From Neolewinella aquimaris (GTDB lineage Bacteria; Bacteroidota; Bacteroidia; Chitinophagales; Saprospiraceae): a stretch of DNA of 64,000 nucleotides. The stretch spans positions 1 to 64,000 of the forward strand of contig NZ_JACIFF010000003.1 of the NCBI RefSeq assembly GCF_014197245.1. Direction: 5' to 3'. Shown here one piece after another: positions 7,255 through 15,960 of the stretch; position 1 is the first letter of the stretch, and each line of letters starts with the position of its first letter. The translations under genes and the position numbers were made by a program. A model generated the notes under the pieces. It saw only the letters and a program-made list of their open reading frames with translations. It was not told the DNA's origin and did not search any database.

Positions 7255-10200
7255 ATGAAACTTAAACTTTACCTCTTAATCCTGATGGTCGGCTTAGGGC
7301 AACTGCTCTACGGGCAGGAGACCGTGAGCGGAACGGTGACCGATGCTGAATCGGGGGACCCCCTTATCGGTGCGTCCGTGCTCATCGAGGGTACCACGAA
7401 CGGTACCGTGACCGATCTCGACGGAAACTATACCCTGAGTATCGTACCCGAAGCGGTACTGGTATTCTCCTACACCGGATATACGACCCAAACCATTCCG
7501 TGGACGCCCGGCACGAGTGAGCTCGACGTCATGCTTTCTTCCGGAGTGCTGTTTGACGAGGTCGTCGTAACGGGCTACGCAAGCGAGCGCAAGCGGGATT
7601 TGCTGGGTGCCGTAGCCGTGATCGACCTGGAGGAGATCCAGGACGTAGCGAATCCCAACGTGATGCAGAGCATACAGGGGCGGACGGCGGGGGTCTTCGT
7701 CGACCTTTCCGGGGATCCGGGACAGGGTGCACGCGTGCAGGTACGTGGCACGAGTACGCTGAACAACAACAACCCGCTGTACATCGTCGACGGCGTGCCG
7801 ATCGAACCCTTCAATACCGATGCGTTGGGTACGGGTTACGCGCAGAGCTGGGGCCTTTCGTGGCTCAACCCTAGTGACGTGGAGTCGGTACAGGTGCTGA
7901 AGGATGCTTCCTCCTCTTCCATTTACGGATCGCGGGCGTCCAACGGCGTAGTGATCATCACGACCCGCCGGCCGAAGGCCGGGGATACCAAGATAAACGT
8001 GAACGTCCGGACCAGTGTCGAAAACTGGTTCCGCTTCGATGACCTCACCAACAACCGGGAGCGGGCGATCGTCGAGTGGCAGGGAGCGGTCAACGACGGC
8101 TCCGACCCCAATGCCACCGGGGTGTACACTTACGAGTGGCACCTCGACCCTACGCTCGGCCCCGGCATTCAGGGTACGGGCGTACCGGTACTGGACCGGG
8201 TGATCTATCCCGAATGGCTCGACGAATCGGATCAGCTGCGGCCTGCCGGCTCTCCGAACAGCGTGTACGGGGGCGACATCGAGGAGGGCGTGGACTACTG
8301 GGACGAGATATCCCAGACCGGCATCATTCAGAACTATGACATTTCCTTTACCCAGGGCACCGAGCGGGGCGGGGTCATGTTCTCGGCCAACTTCTTCGAT
8401 CAGAAGGGCGTGGTGATCGAGACCGGCTACGAGCGGTACGGGCTTCGCCTCAACTCCTTCCATAAGTTTCTCAACGACCGGGTGACCATCGGAGAGAACC
8501 TGGCCGTCGCCCGGGAGAGCCGGGAGATTCTGGACAACGGCTTCGGCGGCTCGGCCGAACAGGCCCCCTACCGCTACAAGAGCATCCTGCCGGTACGTAC
8601 CGAAGACGGTCGTTTCTCCGGCCCTCCCGGCGGTGGATTTTCCGACCGCGACAACCCCGTAGCCCTCGCCTTTGACAACCAGGACGACCTGATCAGCAAC
8701 GTGAAGATCTTCGGTAACGTCTATGCCAACATCGAGCTCCTGGACGGCCTGTTCTTCAACACCAATTTTGGGGTAGACTACGACAATATCAATACCCGCA
8801 ACCTTTTCCGGACGTATTCCCGCGGCTTCCTGGCCAACAACATCGCCGAACTGACCGAGTCGCAGAATCAGTACGCCAGTTGGGTGTTCAACAATACGCT
8901 CAGCTACCAACTGGAGCGGGGCGAGAGCAACTTCAATTTCCTGGCCGGCACGGAGGCCATCGAGAGTACCCAGCGGTTTTCCTCGGCCACCGGCAAGGAT
9001 TTCGCCCTAGAAACGAACGAGTACTTCCAGCTCGGCTCCGCTGCCGGCGAGCGGACCAACGACGGTGGGGAGACGGGTTTCTCGCTTTTCTCCATTTTCG
9101 GTAAGTTCAACTACTCCTACGCGAGTCGGTACCTGGCTTCCTTCACCCTGCGCCGGGATGGCTCCTCCCGCTTCGGGGCCAACAACCGCTACGCCATTTT
9201 TCCGGCCGCCTCCCTCGGCTGGCGGATCAGCGAGGAACCCTTCCTGGCAAACAACAACCTCATTTCTAACCTGAAACTGCGGTTGGCGTACGGTCAGACG
9301 GGAAACCAGTTTACCGCCAACGATGCTACCCTTGGTCTGTACCGCGCCGTGTATGCGCCACAGAATGTGATCCTGCCGTGGGGAGGGGGTTGCGCCGAGG
9401 CCGTCTGTCCGGATGCCGCGACCGCCTACGACATCGGCAATCAGGACAGCGGCATTCTTCCCTCCGGATTCCTGGCTATTCAGACCGCTAACCCCGATCT
9501 GAAGTGGGAGACCTCAACGGAGTACAACTTCGGTCTCGACTTCGGTCTGAGCAACGATGCCCTTACGGGTTCCTTCGAGGTATTTCAGAAGCAAACCGAG
9601 GACATCCTCATCGTGCCTACCGCCATTGGTGCATTTGGCGACGGTGCCCGGCGCTTCGTGAATGCCGCCGACCTCAAAACCACCGGATGGGAACTGGCGA
9701 TCCAGTACAACAGCCTGGTGAAAAGTGACTTCGGCTACTCCATCGGTACGAACTTCGGCAGCTATAAGTCTACCATCACCGACCTTCCGGAAGATCTATA
9801 CACCTCCTACCCCGGCAACCAGGAACAGAACATCATCGGTCAGGCGCCGAACGCCTTCTTCGGGTACCGCACCGACGGAATTTTCCAGAACGAGGCGGAA
9901 GTGGAGGCACACGCCGAACAGACCGGTAAGCGCGTGGGTGCCCTGCGCTTCGTCGACCTCAACAATGATGGGGTAATTAGCGTGCTCGACCAGGAGTACG
10001 ATGATTCTCGCGGCAACGGCGTGGCGGACGTGCAATTTGGCGTCAACGTGCGCCTGGATTACAAAAACTTCGACCTGACCCTCTTCGGTTGGGGAGCCCT
10101 GGGCCGTACCGTAGCCCCCGACGTCTTCCGAATGGAGCTCGGCTCGCTCAATAACGGGGAGAATGGCGGCGTGGCCCAGTTAGACGCCTGGTCTCCGACC

Positions 10201-10515
10201 AATACCGGCAGCTACATTCCCGCGGTGAGCAACAGCAACCAGCCCTTCGGCTTTTCGCTGGACTATAATCTCCGCAACGGCAACTTCTTCGCCTTCCGTC
10301 AGGCCACCCTGGGCTACACCCTTGCCGAGGGTACCGGGCTCGGCGGTGTGTTTTCCAATCTACGGGTTTACCTGAGCGGCGAGAATCTGGCCTGGATCGT
10401 GGACCGCAAGGGCCCCAACCAGTTCCCCCACGTCGGCTGGCGGGTCGAGAACTCATTGGGCGGACTCTACCCGAAACCACTGCGCGTATCCCTTGGCATC
10501 AATGCCGGATTCTAA
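7255..10515 (+). CDS. SusC/RagA-family TonB-linked outer-membrane transporter
   Basis: A 1086-aa outer-membrane glycan importer. Order of parts: signal peptide (about 1-20), a carboxypeptidase-regulatory-like domain (about 22-100, GTVTDAESGDPLIGASV), the link sequence LDEVVVTGYAS-like (FDEVVVTGYAS), a plug domain (about 115-225) with RVQVRGTSTLNNNNPLYIVDG and VESVQVLKDASSSSIYGSRA, then a 22-strand-type barrel to the end. Length is typical of SusC proteins. It pairs with the SusD gene 19 bases downstream and should take up fructan oligomers by TonB energy. The substrate is inferred from the GH32 gene in the same locus. A 98-base gap separates it from the porter gene and could hold its own leader. 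Confidence 0.95.
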   Translation: MKLKLYLLILMVGLGQLLYGQETVSGTVTDAESGDPLIGASVLIEGTTNGTVTDLDGNYTLSIVPEAVLVFSYTGYTTQTIPWTPGTSELDVMLSSGVLFDEVVVTGYASERKRDLLGAVAVIDLEEIQDVANPNVMQSIQGRTAGVFVDLSGDPGQGARVQVRGTSTLNNNNPLYIVDGVPIEPFNTDALGTGYAQSWGLSWLNPSDVESVQVLKDASSSSIYGSRASNGVVIITTRRPKAGDTKINVNVRTSVENWFRFDDLTNNRERAIVEWQGAVNDGSDPNATGVYTYEWHLDPTLGPGIQGTGVPVLDRVIYPEWLDESDQLRPAGSPNSVYGGDIEEGVDYWDEISQTGIIQNYDISFTQGTERGGVMFSANFFDQKGVVIETGYERYGLRLNSFHKFLNDRVTIGENLAVARESREILDNGFGGSAEQAPYRYKSILPVRTEDGRFSGPPGGGFSDRDNPVALAFDNQDDLISNVKIFGNVYANIELLDGLFFNTNFGVDYDNINTRNLFRTYSRGFLANNIAELTESQNQYASWVFNNTLSYQLERGESNFNFLAGTEAIESTQRFSSATGKDFALETNEYFQLGSAAGERTNDGGETGFSLFSIFGKFNYSYASRYLASFTLRRDGSSRFGANNRYAIFPAASLGWRISEEPFLANNNLISNLKLRLAYGQTGNQFTANDATLGLYRAVYAPQNVILPWGGGCAEAVCPDAATAYDIGNQDSGILPSGFLAIQTANPDLKWETSTEYNFGLDFGLSNDALTGSFEVFQKQTEDILIVPTAIGAFGDGARRFVNAADLKTTGWELAIQYNSLVKSDFGYSIGTNFGSYKSTITDLPEDLYTSYPGNQEQNIIGQAPNAFFGYRTDGIFQNEAEVEAHAEQTGKRVGALRFVDLNNDGVISVLDQEYDDSRGNGVADVQFGVNVRLDYKNFDLTLFGWGALGRTVAPDVFRMELGSLNNGENGGVAQLDAWSPTNTGSYIPAVSNSNQPFGFSLDYNLRNGNFFAFRQATLGYTLAEGTGLGGVFSNLRVYLSGENLAWIVDRKGPNQFPHVGWRVENSLGGLYPKPLRVSLGINAGF

Positions 10516-10534
10516 ACCTAAAAAATCAACAATC

Positions 10535-12289
10535 ATGAATCAGTCAATTCACTGGTACATCCGCATAGCTATCCTCGGCGCATTTTTCGGTCTTACCGCC
10601 TGTAGCGAGGAGTTTTTAGATTTTACGCCAACGGGCGTGGTGGCCAGCGAGGACCTGGTCGACGTACAGAGCGTCGAAAGCATGGTCGTGGCCGCCTACG
10701 CCAGCCTGGGCAACGACGGCTTGCTGGCCAATCAATTCGGTGACCTGTGGGCCTGGGGAACCACCCGATCGGACGACGGCTACAAGGGCGGCGGCGGAAT
10801 TGGCGATCAGTTTCCGACGCACCAGACGGAGGTGTTCACTCTCAACAACCCCGCTAACTTTAATGCGAATTTGAACTGGAAGTGGATCTATTCGGGCATC
10901 TCCCGGATCAACGACGCCATCCGCCGCATTCAGTTGATCGACGATGCGACCTACCGGGCGGAGGCCGGTGTGGATAAGGCGCAGCGCCTGGCCGAAATGC
11001 GCTTCATTCGCGGGCACTACGAGTTCATTCTGAAGGTGCTCTATAAATATCCGGTATTCGTTACCGAAGATGTTCCCAAGGCCGAAGTCATCGAAATTTC
11101 CAACCGGGAATTAAGCGACCAGGAAGGATGGGCGTACATCGCGGCCGAATTCAGGGACGGGGTAAACAACCTTCCCGACACCCAGTCCGACGAGGGACGC
11201 CCCACCCGCAACGCCGCCCGGGCGTACCTCGCCAAAGTGCTGCTCTACAAGGCTTACGTGCAGAACGATCAGCACCAGGTGACCGAAATCAACACTGCCG
11301 AGCTCCAGGAGGTGGTCTCACTGATCGAGGCCATCGAAGGGACCGGTGAGTATGCCCTTTTCGACGACTACGCCAAGAACTTTCTCTGGGAGTTCGAGAG
11401 TGGCGTGGAGTCGGTGTGGGCCGTGATGCGCTCCATCAACGACGGTTCCAATCAGGGGAGAGGTAATTTCTCTACCGGCCTTACCTCTTCGCTGGGTCCC
11501 GGCTACGGCTGCTGCTCCTTTAACCAGCCGTCGCAGAATCTCGCAAATGCCTACAAGACCGACGAGGACGGTCTGCCGCTGTTCGATAGTTTCAATACGG
11601 GAAGCCAGATCAAGACGATCGACGATACCAAGGCCAATCCCCTGGACCCCAGAATCGCGCATACGATCGGTATCATCGGCATGCCCTTCAAGTACGATCC
11701 TACCCGCATCTACGACGAATCTTACGCCAGGGTACCGGGAGTATACGGCTTTAAGCTCGGCATGAAGGACCAGGAGTTGCCCTCCTCCCCCGCCTTCCGG
11801 CAGTACGAGGCGTTCTTCAGCATTGCCCGCAACACCGATCAGATACGGTGGGCGGAAGTACTACTCTGGAAAGCCGAGGCCCTGATCGAGCTTAACCGGA
11901 TGGACGAGGCCCTGCCGATCATCAATCGCATCCGCCAGCGGGCCATTTCTTCGGAGAGCCTATCGCGCATCGCGGATGTCGACGGCAATCCTACGGGAGA
12001 CTGGACGGTTGGCGAGTACAGCACGCTCGGCGACCAGGAAAACGCCCGTCGAATCCTGCGCATGGAGCGTCGGTTGGAGCTTGCCTTCGAGTCGAAGCGC
12101 TTCTTTGATCTGGTGCGGTGGGGCATCGCCGCAGAAACCCTTAACGCGTACTTCGACGAGGAGCGCGATCGGGTAGCCCACCTGACGGATGCCCGGTTTA
12201 CCGCCGGCCGCGATGAGTACCTGGCCATTCCCCAGGAGCAAATCACGATCTCCAAGGGGCTTTACGTTCAGAACCCCGGGTATAACTAG
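10535..12289 (+). CDS. SusD/RagB-family outer-membrane glycan-binding lipoprotein
   Basis: A 584-aa surface lipoprotein that forms a lid over the SusC pore. The signal peptide ends in the lipobox LTAC with the acylated cysteine at residue 23, followed by SEEFLDFTPTG, typical of SusD. The helical TPR-like body shows WKWIYSGISRINDAIRRI near residue 120, AEMRFIRGHYEF near 160, and the C-terminal SusD signature with NARRILRMERRLELAFESKRFFDLVRWG. The ATG at 10535 is chosen over one at 10493, which lies inside the susC coding end and would spoil the signal peptide. Sugar specificity cannot be read from the sequence. Confidence 0.94.
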   Translation: MNQSIHWYIRIAILGAFFGLTACSEEFLDFTPTGVVASEDLVDVQSVESMVVAAYASLGNDGLLANQFGDLWAWGTTRSDDGYKGGGGIGDQFPTHQTEVFTLNNPANFNANLNWKWIYSGISRINDAIRRIQLIDDATYRAEAGVDKAQRLAEMRFIRGHYEFILKVLYKYPVFVTEDVPKAEVIEISNRELSDQEGWAYIAAEFRDGVNNLPDTQSDEGRPTRNAARAYLAKVLLYKAYVQNDQHQVTEINTAELQEVVSLIEAIEGTGEYALFDDYAKNFLWEFESGVESVWAVMRSINDGSNQGRGNFSTGLTSSLGPGYGCCSFNQPSQNLANAYKTDEDGLPLFDSFNTGSQIKTIDDTKANPLDPRIAHTIGIIGMPFKYDPTRIYDESYARVPGVYGFKLGMKDQELPSSPAFRQYEAFFSIARNTDQIRWAEVLLWKAEALIELNRMDEALPIINRIRQRAISSESLSRIADVDGNPTGDWTVGEYSTLGDQENARRILRMERRLELAFESKRFFDLVRWGIAAETLNAYFDEERDRVAHLTDARFTAGRDEYLAIPQEQITISKGLYVQNPGYN

Positions 12290-12318
12290 GCAGAATTAAT
12301 GTTTTATGATCGTTTCGT

Positions 12319-12358
12319 GGACCGGGAGGATCAGCAACAATCCTCCCGTCCGCTTTTT
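12319..12358 (+). terminator. Intrinsic terminator or attenuator after susD
   Basis: An inverted repeat pairs GGACCGGGAGGAT (12319-12331) with ATCCTCCCGTCC (12340-12351) around an 8-base loop, with one bulged base. The sequence GCTTTTTG follows. It lies 29 bases after the susD stop and before the FG-GAP gene on the same strand, so it could stop part of the transcription and give SusC/SusD in excess over the distal genes. Confidence 0.72.
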
Positions 12359-12376
12359 GTCCCAACCAATTGCTGC

Positions 12377-14194
12377 ATGAATCATTTATCCGCACTTATT
12401 ATTCTGTTGTTTGGCTTACTCCCTACCGCCTCGGCCCAACCCTTCACTCAGGTAAACCTCGCTGCGGGCCTCGGGCACATTTCCGACAACAACGGGGTTG
12501 CGGTGGCCGACTACGACCGGGACGGGGATGAGGACATTTTCCTGACCGGTTACCACAGCTTCGTTGAGGGGGCGGACTCCACCTGGAACCGCCTCATGCG
12601 CAACGAGGGCGACGGCACCTTTACGGACGTAACCGTCGGGGCGGGATTCGCCGATCAGTTTGTAAATACGCTCGTGCGGGCTTCCCTCGGTGAAAAAATG
12701 GGGGCTTCGTGGGGCGATTACGACAACGATGGGTATCCCGACATTTACCTCAGCAATAGCCGCAAGGATCAGCTGTACCGCAACAACGGCGACGGCACCT
12801 TTACCGACGTAAGTGTCTCTGCCTATCTGGCGGGCTGCGATGATTGCTACAGCAGCGGCGCGCTCTGGTTCGATCACGACCGCGATGGTGATCTGGACCT
12901 CTACGTAAGCGTGCTCAACGGCCCGAACCTCAGCTACGAAAATCTGGGTGACGGCACCTTTAAGGTGATGAACAGCCACCCGCTGCTCTTCGGATCGAAT
13001 ATCACCTGGACCACTGCGGCCCTCGACATTGGCAAGGATGGTTTTCTGGACCTTTACCTCGCCAACGATACGGAAGCCAACCAGTGTTACGCAAACGTTT
13101 CCGGCGTGCATTACAACGAAACCGGACTGGCTTACCGCGTCGCCGACGAGGGCGCCGGCATGGGCATCGCGATCGGGGACTACAACAACGACGGCGAATT
13201 CGATATCTACGTTACCAATATCTACAATCACCATCCCAATCCCCTCTACCGGAACACCGGCAACCGCAGGTACGAAGACGTTGCGGAGCAGCTTGGTGTG
13301 GATAACACCGGTTGGGGTTGGGGCGTCCAGTTTTTCGACAGCGATCACGATGGCGACGAGGATCTTCTTGCCGTAAACGGACCGGTCAGCAAGCAGTACA
13401 TCAAGGGGATCGAGCAACCGGAGGAACCGCACTACTTCTTTCGCAATACCCTCATCGAAACCGGTAGGGAAGGCTTCGTGGATCAGGCGGCGGAGACCGG
13501 TCTGGACCGCCTGGAACGCGCGCGGGGGCTGGAGGTATTCGACTACGACAACGACGGCGACCTGGATGTGCTCATCGCGAACGTAGAGTCTACGCCCTTT
13601 CTCTTTCGCAACGATCTGGTCAATGAAGGGGACAAGAACTGGCTACAGGTCAGACTAGAGGGTACGAAAAGCAACCGCAGTGCTTACGGCACCGAAGTTC
13701 GTATCAAGGCCGGCGGTCAGACGCTTTACCGCTGGCACCACGGCACCGGCTTTTTCGCCCAGAGCCTGAAACCCGTTCACTTCGGAATTGGTGCGGCCAC
13801 CGTGATCGAAGAACTGCAGGTGACCTGGCTATCGGGAGAGGTGGAAACGTTTTACGATATTTCCGCTAACCAGACCATCAGCCTCACGGAAGGTGCCGCG
13901 CTTACGGATTTAGGGGAAGACCGAAACGGATCCCGGTTGTCAGGTATCACCCCCTATCCTAATCCATTCCGCAAGGAAGTGGCCCTGGAATTTGAATTGC
14001 CCGCCGGTACCGAACTTACCCTGGAACTATTCTCCGCTTCCGGACGGCGGATCCGCAGCACCCGGGAAACCATTCCCGGCTCCGGCACGCTACTAACCAC
14101 CTGGAATGCGGGCAGTCAACCTGCCGGCGTTTACCGATACCGGGCGACGACCGACGACGGGATCATCAGCGGTACCATTATAAAAACGGAGTAA
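12377..14194 (+). CDS. CRTAC1-family secreted FG-GAP/VCBS repeat protein with ASPIC/UnbV domain and T9SS sorting domain
   Basis: A 605-aa secreted protein. The signal peptide is residues 1-20 (LLPTASA then QPF). Seven Asp-rich calcium-binding repeats follow, for example DYDRDGDEDIF, DYDNDGYPDIY, DHDRDGDLDLY, DYNNDGEFDIY and DYDNDGDLDVL, consistent with a seven-bladed propeller. About 430-510 is an ASPIC/UnbV domain (RSAYGTEVRIKAGGQ, HFGIGAA, VTWLSGEVE). The last 75 residues form a Bacteroidota C-terminal sorting domain (PYPNPF, AGVYRYR). The ATG at 12377 gives a clean signal peptide. Its place between susD and GH32 suggests a surface glycan-binding role in fructan capture, but no such activity is established for this family. 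Confidence 0.86.
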   Translation: MNHLSALIILLFGLLPTASAQPFTQVNLAAGLGHISDNNGVAVADYDRDGDEDIFLTGYHSFVEGADSTWNRLMRNEGDGTFTDVTVGAGFADQFVNTLVRASLGEKMGASWGDYDNDGYPDIYLSNSRKDQLYRNNGDGTFTDVSVSAYLAGCDDCYSSGALWFDHDRDGDLDLYVSVLNGPNLSYENLGDGTFKVMNSHPLLFGSNITWTTAALDIGKDGFLDLYLANDTEANQCYANVSGVHYNETGLAYRVADEGAGMGIAIGDYNNDGEFDIYVTNIYNHHPNPLYRNTGNRRYEDVAEQLGVDNTGWGWGVQFFDSDHDGDEDLLAVNGPVSKQYIKGIEQPEEPHYFFRNTLIETGREGFVDQAAETGLDRLERARGLEVFDYDNDGDLDVLIANVESTPFLFRNDLVNEGDKNWLQVRLEGTKSNRSAYGTEVRIKAGGQTLYRWHHGTGFFAQSLKPVHFGIGAATVIEELQVTWLSGEVETFYDISANQTISLTEGAALTDLGEDRNGSRLSGITPYPNPFRKEVALEFELPAGTELTLELFSASGRRIRSTRETIPGSGTLLTTWNAGSQPAGVYRYRATTDDGIISGTIIKTE

Positions 14195-14215
14195 TCCCTG
14201 CTCAAGCTAATTCAC

Positions 14216-15865
14216 ATGAAAGACATTTTTACCCTCTTCCCCACCCTCCTGCTGCTCGGGCTATTCGCCTGCGGGCCAACCGCGCCCTCCGAATTGGATG
14301 GGACTATGCCCGATGCCAACCAGCCGACCGCTGAATACAACGAACAGCACCGGCCGCAGGTACACTTCTCTCCACCCACCCAGTGGATGAATGATCCGAA
14401 TGGGATGGTGTACCTAGATGGGGAGTATCACCTCTTCTATCAGCACTACCCCGACAGCAACGTGTGGGGACCGATGCACTGGGGACACGCCGTGAGCGAG
14501 GACCTCGTGCACTGGGAGAACTTGCCCATCGCGCTCTACCCCGATTCCCTGGGCTGGATCTTCTCGGGCAGCGCGGTGGTGGACCACGGCAACACCAGCG
14601 GATTGGGGGAGGACGGGAAGGACCCGCTGATAGCCATCTTCACCTACCACAACGACAAGCTCGAAAAGGAGGGGCGCAACGATTTTCAGTACCAGGGCAT
14701 CGCCTACAGCAACGACCGTGGCCGGAGCTGGACGAAATATGCCGGAAATCCAGTCGTACCGAATACCCAACCCATCCGGGATTTTCGGGATCCGAAGGTG
14801 ATCTGGGACGAGGAACGCAGTCGCTGGCTGATGGTCTTCGCGGCCCAGGATCACGTGATGCTGTGGAGTAGCGACAACCTGATCGACTGGGAGCACCTCA
14901 GTGATTTTGGAACGGAGATCGGCGCACACGGCGGCGTCTGGGAGTGTCCCGATTTTTTCCCGATACAGGTGGAAGGATCGGAGGCGACTAAGTGGGTGTT
15001 GCTCCTGAGCATCAACCCCGGCGGCCCGAACGGGGGGTCCGCGACCCAGTATTTCGTGGGGGAATTCGACGGGACCGACTTCACCCTCGATCCGGACTTC
15101 GCCGAAGATCTGCAGAATACCGAGGCCATATGGCTGGATTACGGCCGCGACAACTACGCCGGCGTCACCTGGTCGGATGTACCGGAGGCCGACGGGCGTC
15201 GCATCTTCATAGGTTGGATGAGCAACTGGGATTATGCCCGCGACGTACCCACGACGGTCTGGCGCAGTGCCATGACGGTACCCAGGAAACTGGAACTGCA
15301 CCGGGTGCCGGAAGGACTACGGGTCTTTTCTAACCCCGTCCGCGAACTCACCGAACTCCGGACCGTGGAAAACACGCTGCGTGCGGGAACTTTCTCCGAA
15401 AGCGTTGCGCTGGAGACGATCATCGATTCCGGCTCGGATCCCATTAGCGGTGCCGGTCACGACGCCTACGAGCTGATCCTGGAATTCGAGTTAGTGGGTG
15501 ACGACCAACTTCCCTTCGGAGTGGAACTGGCCAATGGGCAGGGAGAGACGTACCGGGTGGGCTACGATCCGGCGCGGAAGGAGTTCTTCAGCGACCGGAC
15601 GAAGAGCGGGAAGAATGATTTTTCGGAAAAATTTGCCGCCGAAATTACCCGGGCACCGCGGCTGGGAGATGCGAAAACCTTGCGCATGCACCTCATCTTC
15701 GATCGGGCATCGGCCGAACTGTTTGCCGACGGGGGAGCTACGGTGATCACCGACATCTTCTTCCCCACCGAGCAGTTCGATCAAATCAGCTTATTCGGGG
15801 AGGGAAGCAAACTGATTGGTGGTAGTGCCTATGCACTGAGCAGCATCTGGGCCGAGCCCATGTAG
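14216..15865 (+). CDS. GH32 fructan hydrolase (levanase/inulinase/invertase type), lipoprotein
   Basis: A 549-aa glycoside hydrolase of family 32. The lipoprotein signal ends in LFAC (Cys19). Catalytic motifs are intact: the nucleophile Asp60 in WMNDPNG, the transition-state Asp192 in FRDPK, and the acid/base Glu243 in WECPD. The N-terminal five-bladed propeller is followed by a C-terminal beta-sandwich from about residue 400. GH32 enzymes cleave beta-fructosides such as inulin, levan or sucrose; which one is not decidable from the sequence. It follows the FG-GAP gene by 21 bases. Being lipid-anchored, it probably works at the outer membrane, feeding SusC/SusD or acting in the periplasm. Confidence 0.95.
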   Translation: MKDIFTLFPTLLLLGLFACGPTAPSELDGTMPDANQPTAEYNEQHRPQVHFSPPTQWMNDPNGMVYLDGEYHLFYQHYPDSNVWGPMHWGHAVSEDLVHWENLPIALYPDSLGWIFSGSAVVDHGNTSGLGEDGKDPLIAIFTYHNDKLEKEGRNDFQYQGIAYSNDRGRSWTKYAGNPVVPNTQPIRDFRDPKVIWDEERSRWLMVFAAQDHVMLWSSDNLIDWEHLSDFGTEIGAHGGVWECPDFFPIQVEGSEATKWVLLLSINPGGPNGGSATQYFVGEFDGTDFTLDPDFAEDLQNTEAIWLDYGRDNYAGVTWSDVPEADGRRIFIGWMSNWDYARDVPTTVWRSAMTVPRKLELHRVPEGLRVFSNPVRELTELRTVENTLRAGTFSESVALETIIDSGSDPISGAGHDAYELILEFELVGDDQLPFGVELANGQGETYRVGYDPARKEFFSDRTKSGKNDFSEKFAAEITRAPRLGDAKTLRMHLIFDRASAELFADGGATVITDIFFPTEQFDQISLFGEGSKLIGGSAYALSSIWAEPM

Positions 15866-15889
15866 GTTTGCTCCTTTGGAAAAGACCTT

Positions 15890-15906
15890 GCACCTGCGTA
15901 CCCGCC
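15890..15906 (-). repeat. Dispersed 17-bp stop-proximal repeat, copy 2
   Basis: Minus-strand reading GGCGGGTACGCAGGTGC, matching consensus GGCGGGNNCGCAGGWGC. It starts 25 bases after the GH32 stop codon, in the short gap before thrS. Confidence 0.6.
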
Positions 15907-15960
15907 CAAAACCCTACCTTCGCGCTCCCGAAGGCCTGCGCTCGTATGCAGGTCTAAAAA

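Noticed and set aside
7294-8910. A 538-codon minus-strand frame opposite susC
   Set aside because: It is antisense to a clear SusC gene, and long antisense frames are common in G+C-rich coding DNA with this codon usage.
10969-10977. Single exact DnaA boxes in susD and in the FG-GAP gene (13297-13305)
   Set aside because: Isolated copies in codons for Val-Asp-Lys/Asn fit the chance expectation; they are not clustered.
14848-14860. CACGTG within the GH32 gene as a third parS
   Set aside because: Only the six-base core matches; the flanking TGTT/AACA are absent. The same holds for CACGTG in DUF4175, rsmG, the EEP gene and the repeats at 18.4 kb.
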